Source of the DNA: Streptomyces aureus
GTDB taxonomy: Bacteria > Actinomycetota > Actinomycetes > Streptomycetales > Streptomycetaceae
Reading direction: 5' to 3'
Length of the DNA: 64,000 nucleotides
Assembly: GCF_000725495.1 (NCBI RefSeq)
Contig: NZ_JNZD01000023.1
Span: forward strand, 79,212 to 143,211
The position numbers and the translations under genes were made by a program. Below are positions 37,170 through 46,540 of the stretch, in pieces; the first letter of the stretch is position 1; the number at the start of each line of letters is the position of its first letter. A model generated the notes under the pieces. It was given only the letters and a program-made list of their open reading frames with translations. It searched no databases and was not told where the DNA came from.

Positions 37170-37805
37170 TCAGATGCCCAGCTGCTTCGCCTCGTGGAGC
37201 TTCGTGATCGCGTCCTTGTCGCCGTCCAGCTCGACGTCCGCCACGCCCTGCCGCCCGAACGCGAACAGCAGCAGCTCCGAGGGCTCCCCGGTCACCGTCA
37301 CCACCGGCGTCCCCTTGTTCAGCACCGTCGTCTGGCCGTTCGGGCGCCGCAGGACCACACCCGTCGGAGCACCGCGCCCCATCAGCCGGGCCGTACGGTC
37401 CAGGCGCGACCACAGGGCCTCCTGGAACACCGGATCGAGCTCGCGCGGGGTCCAGTCCGGCTGCGCGCGCCGCACGTCCTCGGTGTGGACGTAGAACTCC
37501 ACCACGTTCGACGCCTCGTCCACCTGCTTCAGGGAGAACGGCGAGAACCGCGGCGGCCCCGTGCGGAGCAACTGGATCAGCTCCTCGTACGGCTTCTCCG
37601 CGAACTCCGCCATCACCCGCTCCAGCCGGGACGCGAGCTGTTTGACGACGACACCGCCCGCCGCGTCCAGACGCCGTTCGCGCACCACCACGTGCGCGGC
37701 GAGGTCCCGGGTGGTCCAGCCCTCGCACAGGGTCGGTGCCTCCGGTCCCACGGCTTCCAACAGATCGGCCAGCAGGAGCCGTTCGCGCTTCGCATGGGTC
37801 GACAT
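37170..37805 (-). CDS. TIGR03085-family (DinB-like, maleylpyruvate isomerase N-domain) protein
   Basis: 211 aa. N-terminal mycothiol-dependent maleylpyruvate isomerase/DinB-like helical bundle: [37 protein letters not shown] with the conserved WTTRDLAAH metal-site His, and [15 protein letters not shown] with further ligands. The group is often labelled TIGR03085 metal-binding. Enzymatic function unknown. ATG start MSTHAKRE. Divergent from hisI, across two DnaA-box-like sequences. Confidence 0.9.
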   Translation of the reverse strand: MSTHAKRERLLLADLLEAVGPEAPTLCEGWTTRDLAAHVVVRERRLDAAGGVVVKQLASRLERVMAEFAEKPYEELIQLLRTGPPRFSPFSLKQVDEASNVVEFYVHTEDVRRAQPDWTPRELDPVFQEALWSRLDRTARLMGRGAPTGVVLRRPNGQTTVLNKGTPVVTVTGEPSELLLFAFGRQGVADVELDGDKDAITKLHEAKQLGI

Positions 37806-37875
37806 GTCAGCCAGCCTACGACCGGTCACCCGCTCCGCCCAGTGGAGCGCGCCCGGGACCCGCTCCAGCCCCGCC

Positions 37876-37909
37876 TGTGGACGGCCGGTGGGGTCCGGCC
37901 TGTGGACAA
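37876..37909 (-). promoter_or_regulatory. Two DnaA-box-like nonamers, same orientation
   Basis: On the minus strand CCGTCCACA (37876-37884) and TTGTCCACA (37901-37909), 25 nt apart. TTGTCCACA is the preferred Streptomyces DnaA box. They lie between divergent genes, far from any replication-origin genes. Confidence 0.5.
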
Positions 37910-37948
37910 CGGCCGGGAGCGACGGCCCGGCGCGGCACAATGGCACGC

Positions 37949-38362
37949 ATGACCAGCACGCCTCCCGCCAGCAGCCTGGACCCCGAGATCGCCGCCCGCC
38001 TCAAGCGCAGCGCCGACGGACTCGTCCCCGCCATCGCCCAGCAGTACGACACCGGTGAGGTGCTGATGCTCGGCTGGATGGACGACGAGGCACTGCACCG
38101 CACCCTCACCACGGGCCGCTGCACGTACTGGTCGCGCAGCCGCCGGGAGTACTGGGTCAAGGGCGACACCTCGGGCCACTTCCAGCACGTCGTGTCCGTG
38201 GCCCTGGACTGCGACGCCGACACCCTGCTGGTGCGCGTCGACCAGGTCGGCGCCGCCTGCCACACCGGCGCCCGCACGTGCTTCGACGCGGACGTGCTGC
38301 TCAAGGACTCCGGCCACGAGGCAGGGAGCGCCGGTTCCGGCGCACCGGCCGGGAATCAGTAA
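37949..38362 (+). CDS. hisI: Phosphoribosyl-AMP cyclohydrolase
   Basis: 137 aa. Third step of histidine synthesis; Zn/Mg metalloenzyme without the HisE domain. Motifs: [41 protein letters not shown], and [28 protein letters not shown] with the metal-binding Cys/Asp residues. The ATG is probably leaderless (CACAAT hexamer at 37936-37941); an ATG 9 nt earlier is also in frame. It sits away from the main his operon and 11 nt before trpE. Confidence 0.95.
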   Translation: MTSTPPASSLDPEIAARLKRSADGLVPAIAQQYDTGEVLMLGWMDDEALHRTLTTGRCTYWSRSRREYWVKGDTSGHFQHVVSVALDCDADTLLVRVDQVGAACHTGARTCFDADVLLKDSGHEAGSAGSGAPAGNQ

Positions 38363-38373
38363 GGTCAGCCGCC

Positions 38374-39861
38374 ATGGATCTCGAGACGTTCCGCAAGCTG
38401 GCCACCGACCGCCGCGTCATCCCCGTCAGCCGCAAACTGCTCGCCGACGGCGACACACCGGTCGCGCTCTACCGCAAACTGGCCGCCGAGCGCCCCGGCA
38501 CGTTCCTGCTCGAATCCGCGGAGAACGGCCGCACCTCCCTGTCCTGGTCGCGCTACTCCTTCGTGGGCGTCCGCTCCGCCGCGACCCTCACCGAGCGGGA
38601 CGGACAGGCGCACTGGCTCGGCACCCCGCCCGTCGGCGTCCCCGTGGACGGCGACCCGCTCGCGGCCCTGCGCGCCACCATCGAGGCGCTGCACACCCCC
38701 GGGACCGAGGGACTGCCCCCGTTCACCGGCGGCATGGTCGGCTACCTGGGGTACGACATCGTGCGCCGCCTGGAGAAGATCGGACCCGGCGAACGGGACG
38801 ACCTGAACCTGCCCGAGCTGACCATGCTGCTCACCAGCGACCTCGCCGTCCTGGACCACTGGGACGGCTCGGTCCAGCTCATCGCCAACGCGATCAACCA
38901 CAACGACCTGGACACCGGCGTCGACGAGGCATACGCGGACGCCGTCGCCCGGCTCGACGCGATGGAGGCCGACCTCTCGCGCGCGGTGTCCCAGCCGCCC
39001 GCGGCGCTCCCGCCCTCCGAACTCCCCGAGTACACCGCGCTCTGGGGCGGCCCCGACTTCCAGGAGGCCGTCGAGGACATCAAGGAGCGCATCCGGGCCG
39101 GCGAGGCCTTCCAGGTCGTCCCGTCCCAGCGCTTCGAAACCCCGTGCACGGCCAGCGCGTTGGACGTCTACCGAGTCCTGCGCGCGACCAACCCCTCGCC
39201 GTACATGTACCTGTTCCGCTTCGACGGCTTCGACGTCGTCGGCTCCTCCCCGGAAGCCCTGGTCAAGGTCGAGGGCGGACAGGCCATGGTCCACCCCATC
39301 GCGGGCACCCGGCCGCGCGGCGCGACCGTCCAGGACGACCAGGCACTCGCCGACGAACTGATCGCCGACCCCAAGGAGCGCGCCGAGCACCTCATGCTCG
39401 TCGACCTCGGGCGCAACGACCTAGGACGGGTCTGCGAGCCCGGTTCCGTCGAGGTCGTCGACTTCATGTCCATCGAGCGGTACTCGCACGTGATGCACAT
39501 CGTCTCCACCGTCACCGGCCGGGTCGCCGCCGGCCGCACGGCCTTCGACGTGCTCACCGCCTGCTTCCCCGCCGGCACCCTCTCCGGCGCCCCCAAGCCC
39601 CGCGCGATGCAGATCATCGACGAACTGGAGCCCTCCCGGCGCGGGTTGTACGGCGGCTGCGTCGGCTATCTCGACTTCGCCGGCGACTCCGACACCGCCA
39701 TCGCCATCCGGACGGCCCTGCTGCGCGACGGCACTGCCTATGTCCAGGCCGGCGCCGGCATCGTCGCCGACTCGGTCCCCGAGGCCGAGGACGACGAGTG
39801 CCGCAACAAGGCGGCGGCGGTCCTGCGCGCGGTCCACACGGCCAACCGGCTCGGAGGCTAG
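38374..39861 (+). CDS. trpE: Anthranilate synthase component I
   Basis: 495 aa. Makes anthranilate from chorismate using ammonia or the TrpG subunit (not in this window). Chorismate-binding signatures: [74 protein letters not shown]. The Trp feedback-site motif LLES (in FLLESAENG) is near residue 48. AAGG 9 nt before the ATG. Only 11 nt from hisI, so co-transcription is likely. No Trp-rich leader peptide was found just upstream. Confidence 0.97.
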   Translation: MDLETFRKLATDRRVIPVSRKLLADGDTPVALYRKLAAERPGTFLLESAENGRTSLSWSRYSFVGVRSAATLTERDGQAHWLGTPPVGVPVDGDPLAALRATIEALHTPGTEGLPPFTGGMVGYLGYDIVRRLEKIGPGERDDLNLPELTMLLTSDLAVLDHWDGSVQLIANAINHNDLDTGVDEAYADAVARLDAMEADLSRAVSQPPAALPPSELPEYTALWGGPDFQEAVEDIKERIRAGEAFQVVPSQRFETPCTASALDVYRVLRATNPSPYMYLFRFDGFDVVGSSPEALVKVEGGQAMVHPIAGTRPRGATVQDDQALADELIADPKERAEHLMLVDLGRNDLGRVCEPGSVEVVDFMSIERYSHVMHIVSTVTGRVAAGRTAFDVLTACFPAGTLSGAPKPRAMQIIDELEPSRRGLYGGCVGYLDFAGDSDTAIAIRTALLRDGTAYVQAGAGIVADSVPEAEDDECRNKAAAVLRAVHTANRLGG

Positions 39862-39913
39862 GGCCTGTCCGATCCGGCCCCGGACTTGGCCGGGGGCTCG
39901 CTCTGAGCGCCTT

Positions 39914-39938
39914 CGTCGTACGCCCCGGCCGTACGACG
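39914..39938 (+). terminator. Hairpin downstream of trpE
   Basis: 9-bp arms CGTCGTACG and CGTACGACG with a 7-nt loop, 52 nt past the trpE stop. A nearby second G/C-rich symmetry (about 39874-39896) may contribute. Confidence 0.6.
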
Positions 39939-40050
39939 GCTGTCCCCTGCCTGTTCGCGGGCTGTCCTGCGGCTGTGCATGGGCCCGGCACAGGGTCCCG
40001 CCGTATCACCGGCCGTGCGGCCGATAGGACGAGCGTCACGCAACCCCGGA

Positions 40051-40080
40051 TGACGGTTCGCCCGGGGTTCAGGCGATAGT
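40051..40080 (+). promoter_or_regulatory. Candidate promoter for a leaderless transcript
   Basis: TGACGG (40051-40056) and GATAGT (40075-40080) with 18-bp spacing resemble a housekeeping (HrdB-type) promoter. The predicted start, about 7 nt on, falls at the GTG at 40088, which supports that GTG over the one at 40079. Confidence 0.5.
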
Positions 40081-40087
40081 GGGGTCT

Positions 40088-40732
40088 GTGACTGCTGTAC
40101 CTCACCCCCGATCCGAAGCCGCGGGACCCGTCCGGTCCGGCCGCCGCAGCCTTGCCGTGACCCTGCTGAGCGGCGCGCTCGGCGCGGCCGTGGCCCTGCT
40201 CGCCACCCGGCAGAGCTGGGCGCGGGGGCACGCGACCGTGGCCGGCGGCGACTTCCCGCTGACCGTCAAGGGCAGCGACGTCACGGGTGTGCCCGCGGCG
40301 CTCGCGATAGTCGGCCTCGCCGCGCTCGTCGCCGTCTTCGCCGTCCGCCGCTCCGGCCGCCTCCTGGTCTCCGCGCTGCTCGCGCTCTCCGGCGCCGGCA
40401 TCGTCGTCGCCGCCGTCCTCGGCGCGGACGGCGGGTCCGCCCTCGACGACCGGGCCGCCGCCGCCTCCGGCAACACCGCCGCCACCGCGGCCGGACTCAG
40501 CCACACCCTGTGGCCCTACGTCGCCGCGGCGGGAGGCGCGCTCATCCTGCTGGCCGGCCTGCTCGCGCTGCGCCACGGCCGCTCGTGGCCCGCCATGTCC
40601 GGCCGCTACGAGCGGGACGGCCGGCCCCGGCCCCGCAAGCCCAAGCCGGTCGACCCGGACCGCCCCGAGGACCTCTGGAAGGCCCTCGACCGCGGCGAGG
40701 ACCCCACCGGCCCGGACCCGGCCGGAACCTAG
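40088..40732 (+). CDS. Trp-region conserved membrane protein (TIGR02234)
   Basis: 214 aa. Four hydrophobic segments (about 22-42, 70-88, 94-112 and 140-162) and a basic/Pro-rich C-terminal tail (GRPRPRKPKPVDPDRPEDLW). The family occurs next to trp genes across actinobacteria, hence the name; function unknown. The sequence between TM1 and TM2 (QSWARGHATVAGGDFPLTVKG) is the conserved extracytoplasmic loop. Start chosen from the promoter position; GTG 40079 is an in-frame alternative. Confidence 0.9.
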   Translation: MTAVPHPRSEAAGPVRSGRRSLAVTLLSGALGAAVALLATRQSWARGHATVAGGDFPLTVKGSDVTGVPAALAIVGLAALVAVFAVRRSGRLLVSALLALSGAGIVVAAVLGADGGSALDDRAAAASGNTAATAAGLSHTLWPYVAAAGGALILLAGLLALRHGRSWPAMSGRYERDGRPRPRKPKPVDPDRPEDLWKALDRGEDPTGPDPAGT

Positions 40733-40889
40733 GTCCCACGTATGCGGGCCCGGGCCCGGTCGCGGTCGTCGTGACCGGGCCGGGCTCCCCGCGCACGCGG
40801 TGACCCCGCGCTCACACCCCGCCCCGGCGTACGGGACAATGAACGTGAGCGTCCGACTCACACACGCACACAGCAACGAGGAGCAAGTC

Positions 40890-41135
40890 ATGGCGGGCAG
40901 CAGCCACGGTCACACCCCGGCCGCCTGGACCGGTGTCATCATCGCCTTCATCGGTTTCTGCGTCGCCGGCGCCTTCATGGTCAAGGCCGAGCCGCTGGGC
41001 TTCTGGGCCGGCATGGTCGTCGTCGCCCTCGGCGGTGTCGTGGGCCTGATCATGCGCAGCATGGGTCTCGGCCAGCCGAAGCCGGTCGCGCACCCCGCGA
41101 ACGCGGCGCACTCGACCGTCGGCGCCGACGCCTGA
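40890..41135 (+). CDS. HGxxPAAW-motif small membrane protein
   Basis: 81 aa. Begins MAGSSHGHTPAAWTGVIIAF, containing the HGxxPAAW motif that names an actinobacterial family. Two hydrophobic helices (about 14-34 and 41-60) and a polar tail. GAGGAG 6 nt before the ATG. It lies between two other small membrane-protein genes in the trp region. Function unknown. Confidence 0.92.
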   Translation: MAGSSHGHTPAAWTGVIIAFIGFCVAGAFMVKAEPLGFWAGMVVVALGGVVGLIMRSMGLGQPKPVAHPANAAHSTVGADA

Positions 41136-41228
41136 CCCACCGAGGTCCCGCCCGAGGCGGTCCCGGCAGATCCGCCGGGGCCGCCTCTCGCGTACCCGGG
41201 CGAGCGCCCGCCCCGGGCGGAGGGCAGA

Positions 41229-41678
41229 ATGCGTCGCGTGAACGCCGAAATCCAGAGCGTGACCCGGCCCGGGCGGGACACGGGCGTCCTGCGACGCCTC
41301 GCCGTTCCCGGCGGGCTGCTCGCGGTCGTCGCCGGGGCCTTCGCATACGTCGGGACCGTCGACCCGAACCAGCCCGGCCACTATCCCGTCTGCCCGCTGT
41401 TCCGGCTCACCGGCCTGTACTGCCCCGGCTGCGGCGGCCTGCGCAGCGCGCACGCCTTCGCGCACGGGGACCTCGCCACGGCGCTCACGGACAACGCGCT
41501 CGCCGTCGGCGGGTACCTGGCCTTCGCCGTGCTGTGGTCCGTCTGGGTGATCCGCGTGCTGCGCGGACGGCCGGTCCGGCTCGAGGCCGGACGGGTCCAC
41601 CTGTGGGTCCTCGGCGCGTTGGTGCTGGTCTTCACCGTTGTCCGGAACCTTCCGTCCGGCGGCTGGCTGCACCCTTGA
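41229..41678 (+). CDS. DUF2752 membrane protein
   Basis: 149 aa. Typical DUF2752 core: CPLFRLTGLYCPGCGGLRSAHAFAHGD, with Cys in a CPxCG motif, followed by three hydrophobic segments. A transmembrane segment also precedes the core. ATG 41229 chosen because GGAGGG is 4-5 nt upstream; GTG 41238 is possible. Function unknown. It precedes trpC by 165 nt, which may hold the trpC promoter (GGATACCAT near 41744). Confidence 0.9.
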   Translation: MRRVNAEIQSVTRPGRDTGVLRRLAVPGGLLAVVAGAFAYVGTVDPNQPGHYPVCPLFRLTGLYCPGCGGLRSAHAFAHGDLATALTDNALAVGGYLAFAVLWSVWVIRVLRGRPVRLEAGRVHLWVLGALVLVFTVVRNLPSGGWLHP

Positions 41679-41843
41679 TCATCTGGCAACTGTCCAGGTA
41701 ATGGGACCGGCGTCAACCGGATGCGAGGGCTAAGCCTTCCTCCGGATACCATCGCAGTGACGCGACTTTTCCGTCAGAGGCGGCGAACCCGGGTCGCCGT
41801 CCGACCGCCACCACCGTCCACCGCAGGGAAGGGGGCCGCTCGC

Positions 41844-42653
41844 GTGAGTGTGCTCGACGAGATCATCGACGGAGTCCGTGCCGACCTCGCGGAGCGGCAG
41901 GCGCGCGTCAGCCTCGACGAGCTCAAGGAGCGCGCGGCGAAGGCTCCGGCTGCCAAGGACGGCGTGGCCGCCCTGCGCGGCGACGGCGTCAAGGTCATCT
42001 GCGAGGTCAAGCGGTCCAGCCCGTCCAAGGGCGCGCTCGCCGCGATCGCCGACCCCGCCGCCCTGGCCGCCGACTACGAGGCGGGCGGCGCGGCCGTCAT
42101 CTCCGTCCTCACCGAACAGCGCCGCTTCGGCGGTTCGCTCGCCGACCTCGAGGCCGTCCGCGCCCGCGTGGACGTCCCGGTGCTGCGCAAGGACTTCATC
42201 GTCACGTCGTACCAGCTGTGGGAGGCCCGCGCGTACGGTGCCGACCTGGCCCTGCTGATCGTCGCGGCCCTGGAACAGCCCGCCCTGGAGTCCCTCATCG
42301 AGCGGGCCGAGTCCATCGGGCTCACCCCGCTGGTCGAGGTGCACGACGAGGACGAGGTCGAGCGGGCCGTGGACGCCGGCGCGAAGATCATCGGTGTCAA
42401 CGCGCGCAACCTGAAGACGCTGAAGGTCGACCGTTCGACCTTCGAGCGGGTCGCCCCCGAGATCCCCGACGAGCTCGTCAAGATCGCCGAGTCCGGGGTC
42501 CGCGGGCCGCACGACCTCATCGCCTACGCCAACGCCGGCGCCGACGCGGTCCTGGTGGGCGAGTCCCTCGTCACCGGCCGCGACCCGCGGACCGCCGTCT
42601 CCGACCTGGTGGCGGCCGGCGCCCACCCCGCCCTGCGGCACGGACGGGACTGA
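41844..42653 (+). CDS. trpC: Indole-3-glycerol phosphate synthase
   Basis: 269 aa, monofunctional (no TrpF domain; PriA supplies that step). Catalytic segments: [14 protein letters not shown] (Glu and Lys), [67 protein letters not shown] with AAGGGGG about 9 nt upstream. Head of the trpC-M-B-A group. Confidence 0.97.
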   Translation: MSVLDEIIDGVRADLAERQARVSLDELKERAAKAPAAKDGVAALRGDGVKVICEVKRSSPSKGALAAIADPAALAADYEAGGAAVISVLTEQRRFGGSLADLEAVRARVDVPVLRKDFIVTSYQLWEARAYGADLALLIVAALEQPALESLIERAESIGLTPLVEVHDEDEVERAVDAGAKIIGVNARNLKTLKVDRSTFERVAPEIPDELVKIAESGVRGPHDLIAYANAGADAVLVGESLVTGRDPRTAVSDLVAAGAHPALRHGRD

Positions 42654-42873
42654 CCCGCCGGTGCCCGCTCCGACCCCCGCCACCGCCGTACCCCGTCCGG
42701 GCCAGTGCCCCGACGGGGTGCCGGCGCGCGCCGGGTCGACCCTGCCCCCGGGAACGCTCCCGAGGGCGCGTACCGGGTCACCCGTACCCGCCGCGCAGGG
42801 CGACGGTCCCTCTCCTTCGGCCGGGCACCTTCCCGGCGAGACGCACGCCGAGCGTGCCGCCGTGCCGTCCGGT

Positions 42874-43074
42874 GCCGTGCTCCCCGCCTGCTCGGCGGCG
42901 CGTGACCCGTACGCCCGCCTCGCCCGCGGCTGCCGGCCGCGCGGCTGCCGTGCGCCCGCACGCCGGGTGCACGGGCGCCGGGTCCGTTACGTCATCGGCG
43001 ACGAGCCGGGTCAGGTCAACGGCATGCGATGGCCCGGGCGCGTACGCGCGCTCACGCCCTCCCCGGCCAGGTAA
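42874..43074 (+). CDS. trpM: Probable TrpM-like small protein between trpC and trpB
   Basis: ~66 aa from GTG 42874; GTG 42862 gives 70 aa. The last ~50 residues are very basic with two Cys (ARGCRPRGCRAPARRVHGRR) and then VRYVIGDEPGQVNGMRWPGR, which looks like genuine protein sequence rather than noise. Position and size match TrpM (formerly TrpX) of S. coelicolor, a ~63-aa protein between trpC and trpB reported to modulate Trp synthesis and differentiation. No Shine-Dalgarno sequence is visible, so the start is uncertain. Identity rests on synteny and my partial memory of the sequence. Confidence 0.65.
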   Translation, partial: AVLPACSAARDPYARLARGCRPRGCRAPARRVHGRRVRYVIGDEPGQVNGMRWPGRVRALTPSPAR

Positions 43075-43389
43075 CCCGCACGGGTGAACCCGGCCGTGTC
43101 CTGGTCCACCGCACCGCGGTGACCGGGCAGAGTCCACCGCACACGTGGACCGGACCGGCACCACGCCCCGCGTGGACCGGGCCGCGTCCCTCCCGCACCG
43201 GGACCGAGCCGGAATCCGGCACACCCCGGTCCCCCGACGGCACGTCCGTCGGGCGCGCGGGCGACACGGCGGCGGGACGGGCGGTGTCACCGGCCGACCC
43301 GGCCGGTGCGCGGGAGCGCGGGTGCGTCCGGTTTCAGTGACCCTGTCCGATCCCGTGACCGGGGCGAGTCGCCCCTGCGAGGTATCCGC
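43075..43389. other. Spacer before trpB without a recognised gene
   Basis: 315 nt. An open frame runs through (from ATG 43029 to 43340) but its translation is Pro/Thr/Gly-rich with no family likeness. The phrase CGTGGACCGG(A/G)CCG recurs twice. No tandem Trp codons or clear attenuator was seen; the end contains the trpB ribosome site GAGG (43379-43382). Confidence 0.5.
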
Positions 43390-44682
43390 ATGCCCAGCGA
43401 GTTCTTCATTCCCGACCCCGACGGCCAAGTCCCCAGCGCCGAAGGCTATTTCGGCGCGTTCGGCGGCAAGTTCATCCCGGAGGCGCTGGTCGCCGCCGTG
43501 GACGAGGTCGCCGTCGAGTACGACAAGGCGAAGGCCGACCCCGAGTTCGCCCGCGAGCTCGACGACCTGCTCGTCCACTACACCGGACGCCCGAGCTCCC
43601 TCACGGAGGTGCCGCGCTTCGCCGAACACGCCGGCGGCGCACGGATCTTCCTCAAGCGCGAGGACCTCAACCACACCGGGTCCCACAAGATCAACAACGT
43701 GCTCGGCCAGGCCCTGCTGACCCGGCGCATGGGCAAGACCCGTGTGATCGCCGAGACCGGCGCCGGTCAGCACGGTGTCGCCACGGCCACCGCCTGCGCC
43801 CTCTTCGGCCTCGAGTGCACCATCTACATGGGCGAGATCGACACCCAGCGCCAGGCGCTGAACGTGGCCCGGATGCGCATGCTCGGCGCCGAGGTCATCG
43901 CCGTGAAGTCCGGCTCGCGCACCCTGAAGGACGCCATCAACGAGGCGTTCCGCGACTGGGTCGCCAACGTCGACCACACCCACTACCTGTTCGGCACCGT
44001 CGCCGGCCCGCACCCCTTCCCCGCCATGGTCCGCGACTTCCACCGGGTCATCGGCGTGGAGGCCCGCCGGCAGATCCTGGAGCGCGCCGGACGGCTGCCC
44101 GACGCCGCGATCGCCTGTGTGGGCGGCGGCTCCAACGCCATCGGCCTCTTCCACGCCTTCATCCCCGACGCCGATGTGCGCCTGATCGGCTGCGAGCCCG
44201 CCGGGCACGGCGTGGAGACCGGCGAGCACGCGGCGACCCTGACCGCCGGCGAACCCGGCATCCTGCACGGCTCGCGGTCCTACGTCCTCCAGGACGAGGA
44301 GGGCCAGATCACCGAGCCCTACTCGATCTCGGCCGGACTGGACTACCCGGGCATCGGCCCCGAGCACTCCTACCTCAAGGACAGCGGCCGCGGCGAGTAC
44401 CGCGCGGTCACCGACGACGCCGCCATGCAGGCCCTGCGGCTGCTCTCGCGCACCGAGGGCATCATCCCGGCCATCGAGAGCGCCCACGCGCTGGCCGGGG
44501 CCCTGGAGGTCGGCAAGGAGCTCGGCAAGGACGGGCTGATCGTCGTCAACCTGTCCGGGCGCGGCGACAAGGACATGGATACGGCCGCCCGTTACTTCGG
44601 CCTGTACGACAACGGCGTGGACGCGGTCGTCGCGGCGGACGCCGACAGCGAGAACGCGGAGATCGAGGGGGACGCCAAGTGA
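43390..44682 (+). CDS. trpB: Tryptophan synthase beta chain
   Basis: 430 aa, PLP-dependent condensation of indole and serine. PLP-Lys at about 100 in [17 protein letters not shown]; also [25 protein letters not shown], phosphate loop [13 protein letters not shown], and [12 protein letters not shown] with GAGG 7 nt upstream. A short polar C-terminal extension ([14 protein letters not shown]). The stop overlaps trpA (GTGA). Confidence 0.98.
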   Translation: MPSEFFIPDPDGQVPSAEGYFGAFGGKFIPEALVAAVDEVAVEYDKAKADPEFARELDDLLVHYTGRPSSLTEVPRFAEHAGGARIFLKREDLNHTGSHKINNVLGQALLTRRMGKTRVIAETGAGQHGVATATACALFGLECTIYMGEIDTQRQALNVARMRMLGAEVIAVKSGSRTLKDAINEAFRDWVANVDHTHYLFGTVAGPHPFPAMVRDFHRVIGVEARRQILERAGRLPDAAIACVGGGSNAIGLFHAFIPDADVRLIGCEPAGHGVETGEHAATLTAGEPGILHGSRSYVLQDEEGQITEPYSISAGLDYPGIGPEHSYLKDSGRGEYRAVTDDAAMQALRLLSRTEGIIPAIESAHALAGALEVGKELGKDGLIVVNLSGRGDKDMDTAARYFGLYDNGVDAVVAADADSENAEIEGDAK

Positions 44683-45494
44683 GCGGCAACATCCGGCTGT
44701 TGAGCGACACCCTGGCCGGCGCGAAGGCCGAGGGCCGCTCCGCCCTCATCGCGTACCTGCCGGCCGGCTTCCCCACCGTCGACGGCGGCATCGCGGCGGT
44801 CAAGGCCGCCTTCGACGGCGGCGCCGACGTCGTCGAGGTCGGGCTGCCGCACAGCGACCCGGTCCTGGACGGCCCCGTCATCCAGACCGCCGACGACATC
44901 GCCCTGCGCGGCGGCGTCAGGATCGCCGACGTGATGCGGACCGTCCGGGAGGCCTTCGAGGCCACCGGAAAGCCCGTCCTCGTGATGACGTACTGGAACC
45001 CGATCGACCGCTACGGGGTCGAGCGCTTCACCGCCGAGCTCGCCGAGGCGGGCGGCGCCGGCTGCATCCTGCCCGACCTGCCCGTCCAGGAGTCGGCGCT
45101 GTGGAGGGAGCACGCCGAGAAGCACGGCCTCGCGACCGTGTTCGTCGTCGCCCCCAGCAGCAAGGACGCCCGCCTCGCCGAGATCACCGCGGCCGGCAGC
45201 GGCTTCGTGTACGCGGCCTCCCTGATGGGGGTCACCGGGACCCGGGAGTCGGTCGGCAACCAGGCCCAGGACCTGGTGGCTCGCACCAAGGCCACCACCG
45301 AGCTGCCCGTCTGCGTCGGCCTCGGCGTCTCGAATGCGGAGCAGGCCGCCGAGGTGGCCGGCTTCGCCGACGGCGTGATCGTCGGCTCGGCGTTCGTGAA
45401 GCGGATGCTGGACGCGCCGGACGAGGCCGCCGGCCTCGAAGCCGTACGGGACCTCGCCGCCGACCTCGCCAAGGGCGTGCGCACGAGGGCCTGA
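44679..45494 (+). CDS. trpA: Tryptophan synthase alpha chain
   Basis: 271 aa. Cleaves indole-3-glycerol phosphate. Catalytic Glu in [11 protein letters not shown] and Asp in VLDGPVIQ. The usual PYSDP is PHSDP here and ADGP is LDGP, both conservative. Other motifs: [43 protein letters not shown] overlaps the trpB stop, allowing coupled production of the alpha/beta complex. Terminator at 45604. Confidence 0.97.
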   Translation: MSGNIRLLSDTLAGAKAEGRSALIAYLPAGFPTVDGGIAAVKAAFDGGADVVEVGLPHSDPVLDGPVIQTADDIALRGGVRIADVMRTVREAFEATGKPVLVMTYWNPIDRYGVERFTAELAEAGGAGCILPDLPVQESALWREHAEKHGLATVFVVAPSSKDARLAEITAAGSGFVYAASLMGVTGTRESVGNQAQDLVARTKATTELPVCVGLGVSNAEQAAEVAGFADGVIVGSAFVKRMLDAPDEAAGLEAVRDLAADLAKGVRTRA

Positions 45495-45603
45495 CGGGAG
45501 CGGCGCGGCGGATCCGTCCGGGCTCGACCGGCGGCCGTACGCGCACGGTGGGGCGGATCCGTACACGACGCGGGATCCGCTCACCCGAACGGGTGGACCT
45601 TGG

Positions 45604-45632
45604 ACCGGGGAGGCGCGCTGCGCCTCCCCGGT
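45604..45632 (+). terminator. Terminator of the trp operon
   Basis: 13-bp arms ACCGGGGAGGCGC and its complement with a 3-nt loop, followed by TCGTTCTG. It lies 110 nt past trpA and 14 nt before the next start, so it could also regulate the DsbA-like gene. Confidence 0.8.
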
Positions 45633-45646
45633 TCGTTCTGCCGGAT

Positions 45647-46423
45647 GTGAGCGAGAAGAACCGTGACGGAAAGCGCAACGCCCGCGAGCGGCTGGCGGTC
45701 GAGCGAGAGAAGCAGAAGGCCGCGGACAAGCGCCGCCGCGCGCTGATCGTGGGGGCGTCGGTGATCTGCGTCCTCGGCCTGGCCGCCGTGATCGGCGTGG
45801 TGGCCGCCAACTCGGGCAAGGACAAGAAGAGCGACACCTCGGGCCCGGTCGTCTCGCCCTCGGGTGCCACCGGCAAGGACAGTCTCGCGATCCCCGTCGG
45901 CAAGGACGGCGCCAAGTCGACCCTCACGGTGTGGGAGGACTTCCGCTGCCCGGCCTGCCAGGCCTTCGAGACGGCCTACCGCCCGACGATCCACGAGCTG
46001 ACCGACTCCGGGCAGCTGAAGGTCGAGTACCACCTCGTCACCCTGATCGACGGGAACATGGGCGGCAGCGGTTCCCGCAAGGCCGCCAACGCCGCGGCCT
46101 GCGCCCAGGACGCCGGGAAGTTCCGCGACTACCACGACGTGCTGTACGAGAACCAGCCCAAGGAGACCGACGACGCCTTCGCCGACAACGCCAAGCTCAT
46201 CGAGCTGGCCGGCAAGGTCCCGGGCCTCGACACCCCGGCCTTCCGCGCCTGCGTGAACGACGGCACCCATGACAGCTGGGTCCAGAAGTCGCACGCCGCG
46301 TTCCAGGCCGGCGGCTTCACGGGCACCCCGACCGTGCTCCTGGGCGGCAAGAACATCTACGCGGACCAGTCGATGACCCCCGCCAAGCTCAAGCAGATGG
46401 TCGAGGCGGCCAACAAGGGCTGA
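45647..46423 (+). CDS. Membrane-anchored DsbA-like thioredoxin-domain protein (CPAC)
   Basis: 258 aa. Basic cytoplasmic N-terminus, one transmembrane helix (ALIVGASVICVLGLAAVIGVVAA), Ser/Gly/Asp linker, then a DsbA/Thioredoxin_4 domain with active site WEDFRCPACQAFE and cis-Pro loop GFTGTPTVLLGG. Paralogue of the CPIC protein at 7988-8833, with the same architecture. Probable oxidative folding of exported proteins. GTG start directly after the trp terminator; the promoter is therefore probably inside or overlapping that region. Confidence 0.93.
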   Translation: MSEKNRDGKRNARERLAVEREKQKAADKRRRALIVGASVICVLGLAAVIGVVAANSGKDKKSDTSGPVVSPSGATGKDSLAIPVGKDGAKSTLTVWEDFRCPACQAFETAYRPTIHELTDSGQLKVEYHLVTLIDGNMGGSGSRKAANAAACAQDAGKFRDYHDVLYENQPKETDDAFADNAKLIELAGKVPGLDTPAFRACVNDGTHDSWVQKSHAAFQAGGFTGTPTVLLGGKNIYADQSMTPAKLKQMVEAANKG

Positions 46424-46438
46424 GCCGGTCACGCGCTC

Positions 46439-46472
46439 CGGCGCCCCCGCCTTTCGGCGGCCGGGGGCGCCG
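46439..46472 (+). terminator. Hairpin between the DsbA-like gene and lgt
   Basis: 11-bp arms CGGCGCCCCCG and its complement, 12-nt loop, 16 nt after the stop codon. Confidence 0.75.
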
Positions 46473-46540
46473 CACGTTATGGACCCGTTGCGGGGCCGCC
46501 CGCCGTGGGCGGCGTCCGGCACGGTAGCGTCGACCTTGCC

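Noticed and set aside
39862..40087. Possible small gene between trpE and the TIGR02234 gene (ends ...MTVRPGFRR)
   Set aside because: No start with ribosome site, no family likeness; the stretch contains a terminator-like hairpin and a promoter instead.
41679..41843. Trp attenuator or leader peptide before trpC
   Set aside because: No run of Trp codons and no alternative hairpins could be identified by eye; the same holds for the few bases before trpE.
43029..43340. 103-codon frame between trpM-like gene and trpB
   Set aside because: Low-complexity Pro/Thr/Gly translation, overlaps the better trpM candidate in another frame, no ribosome site.
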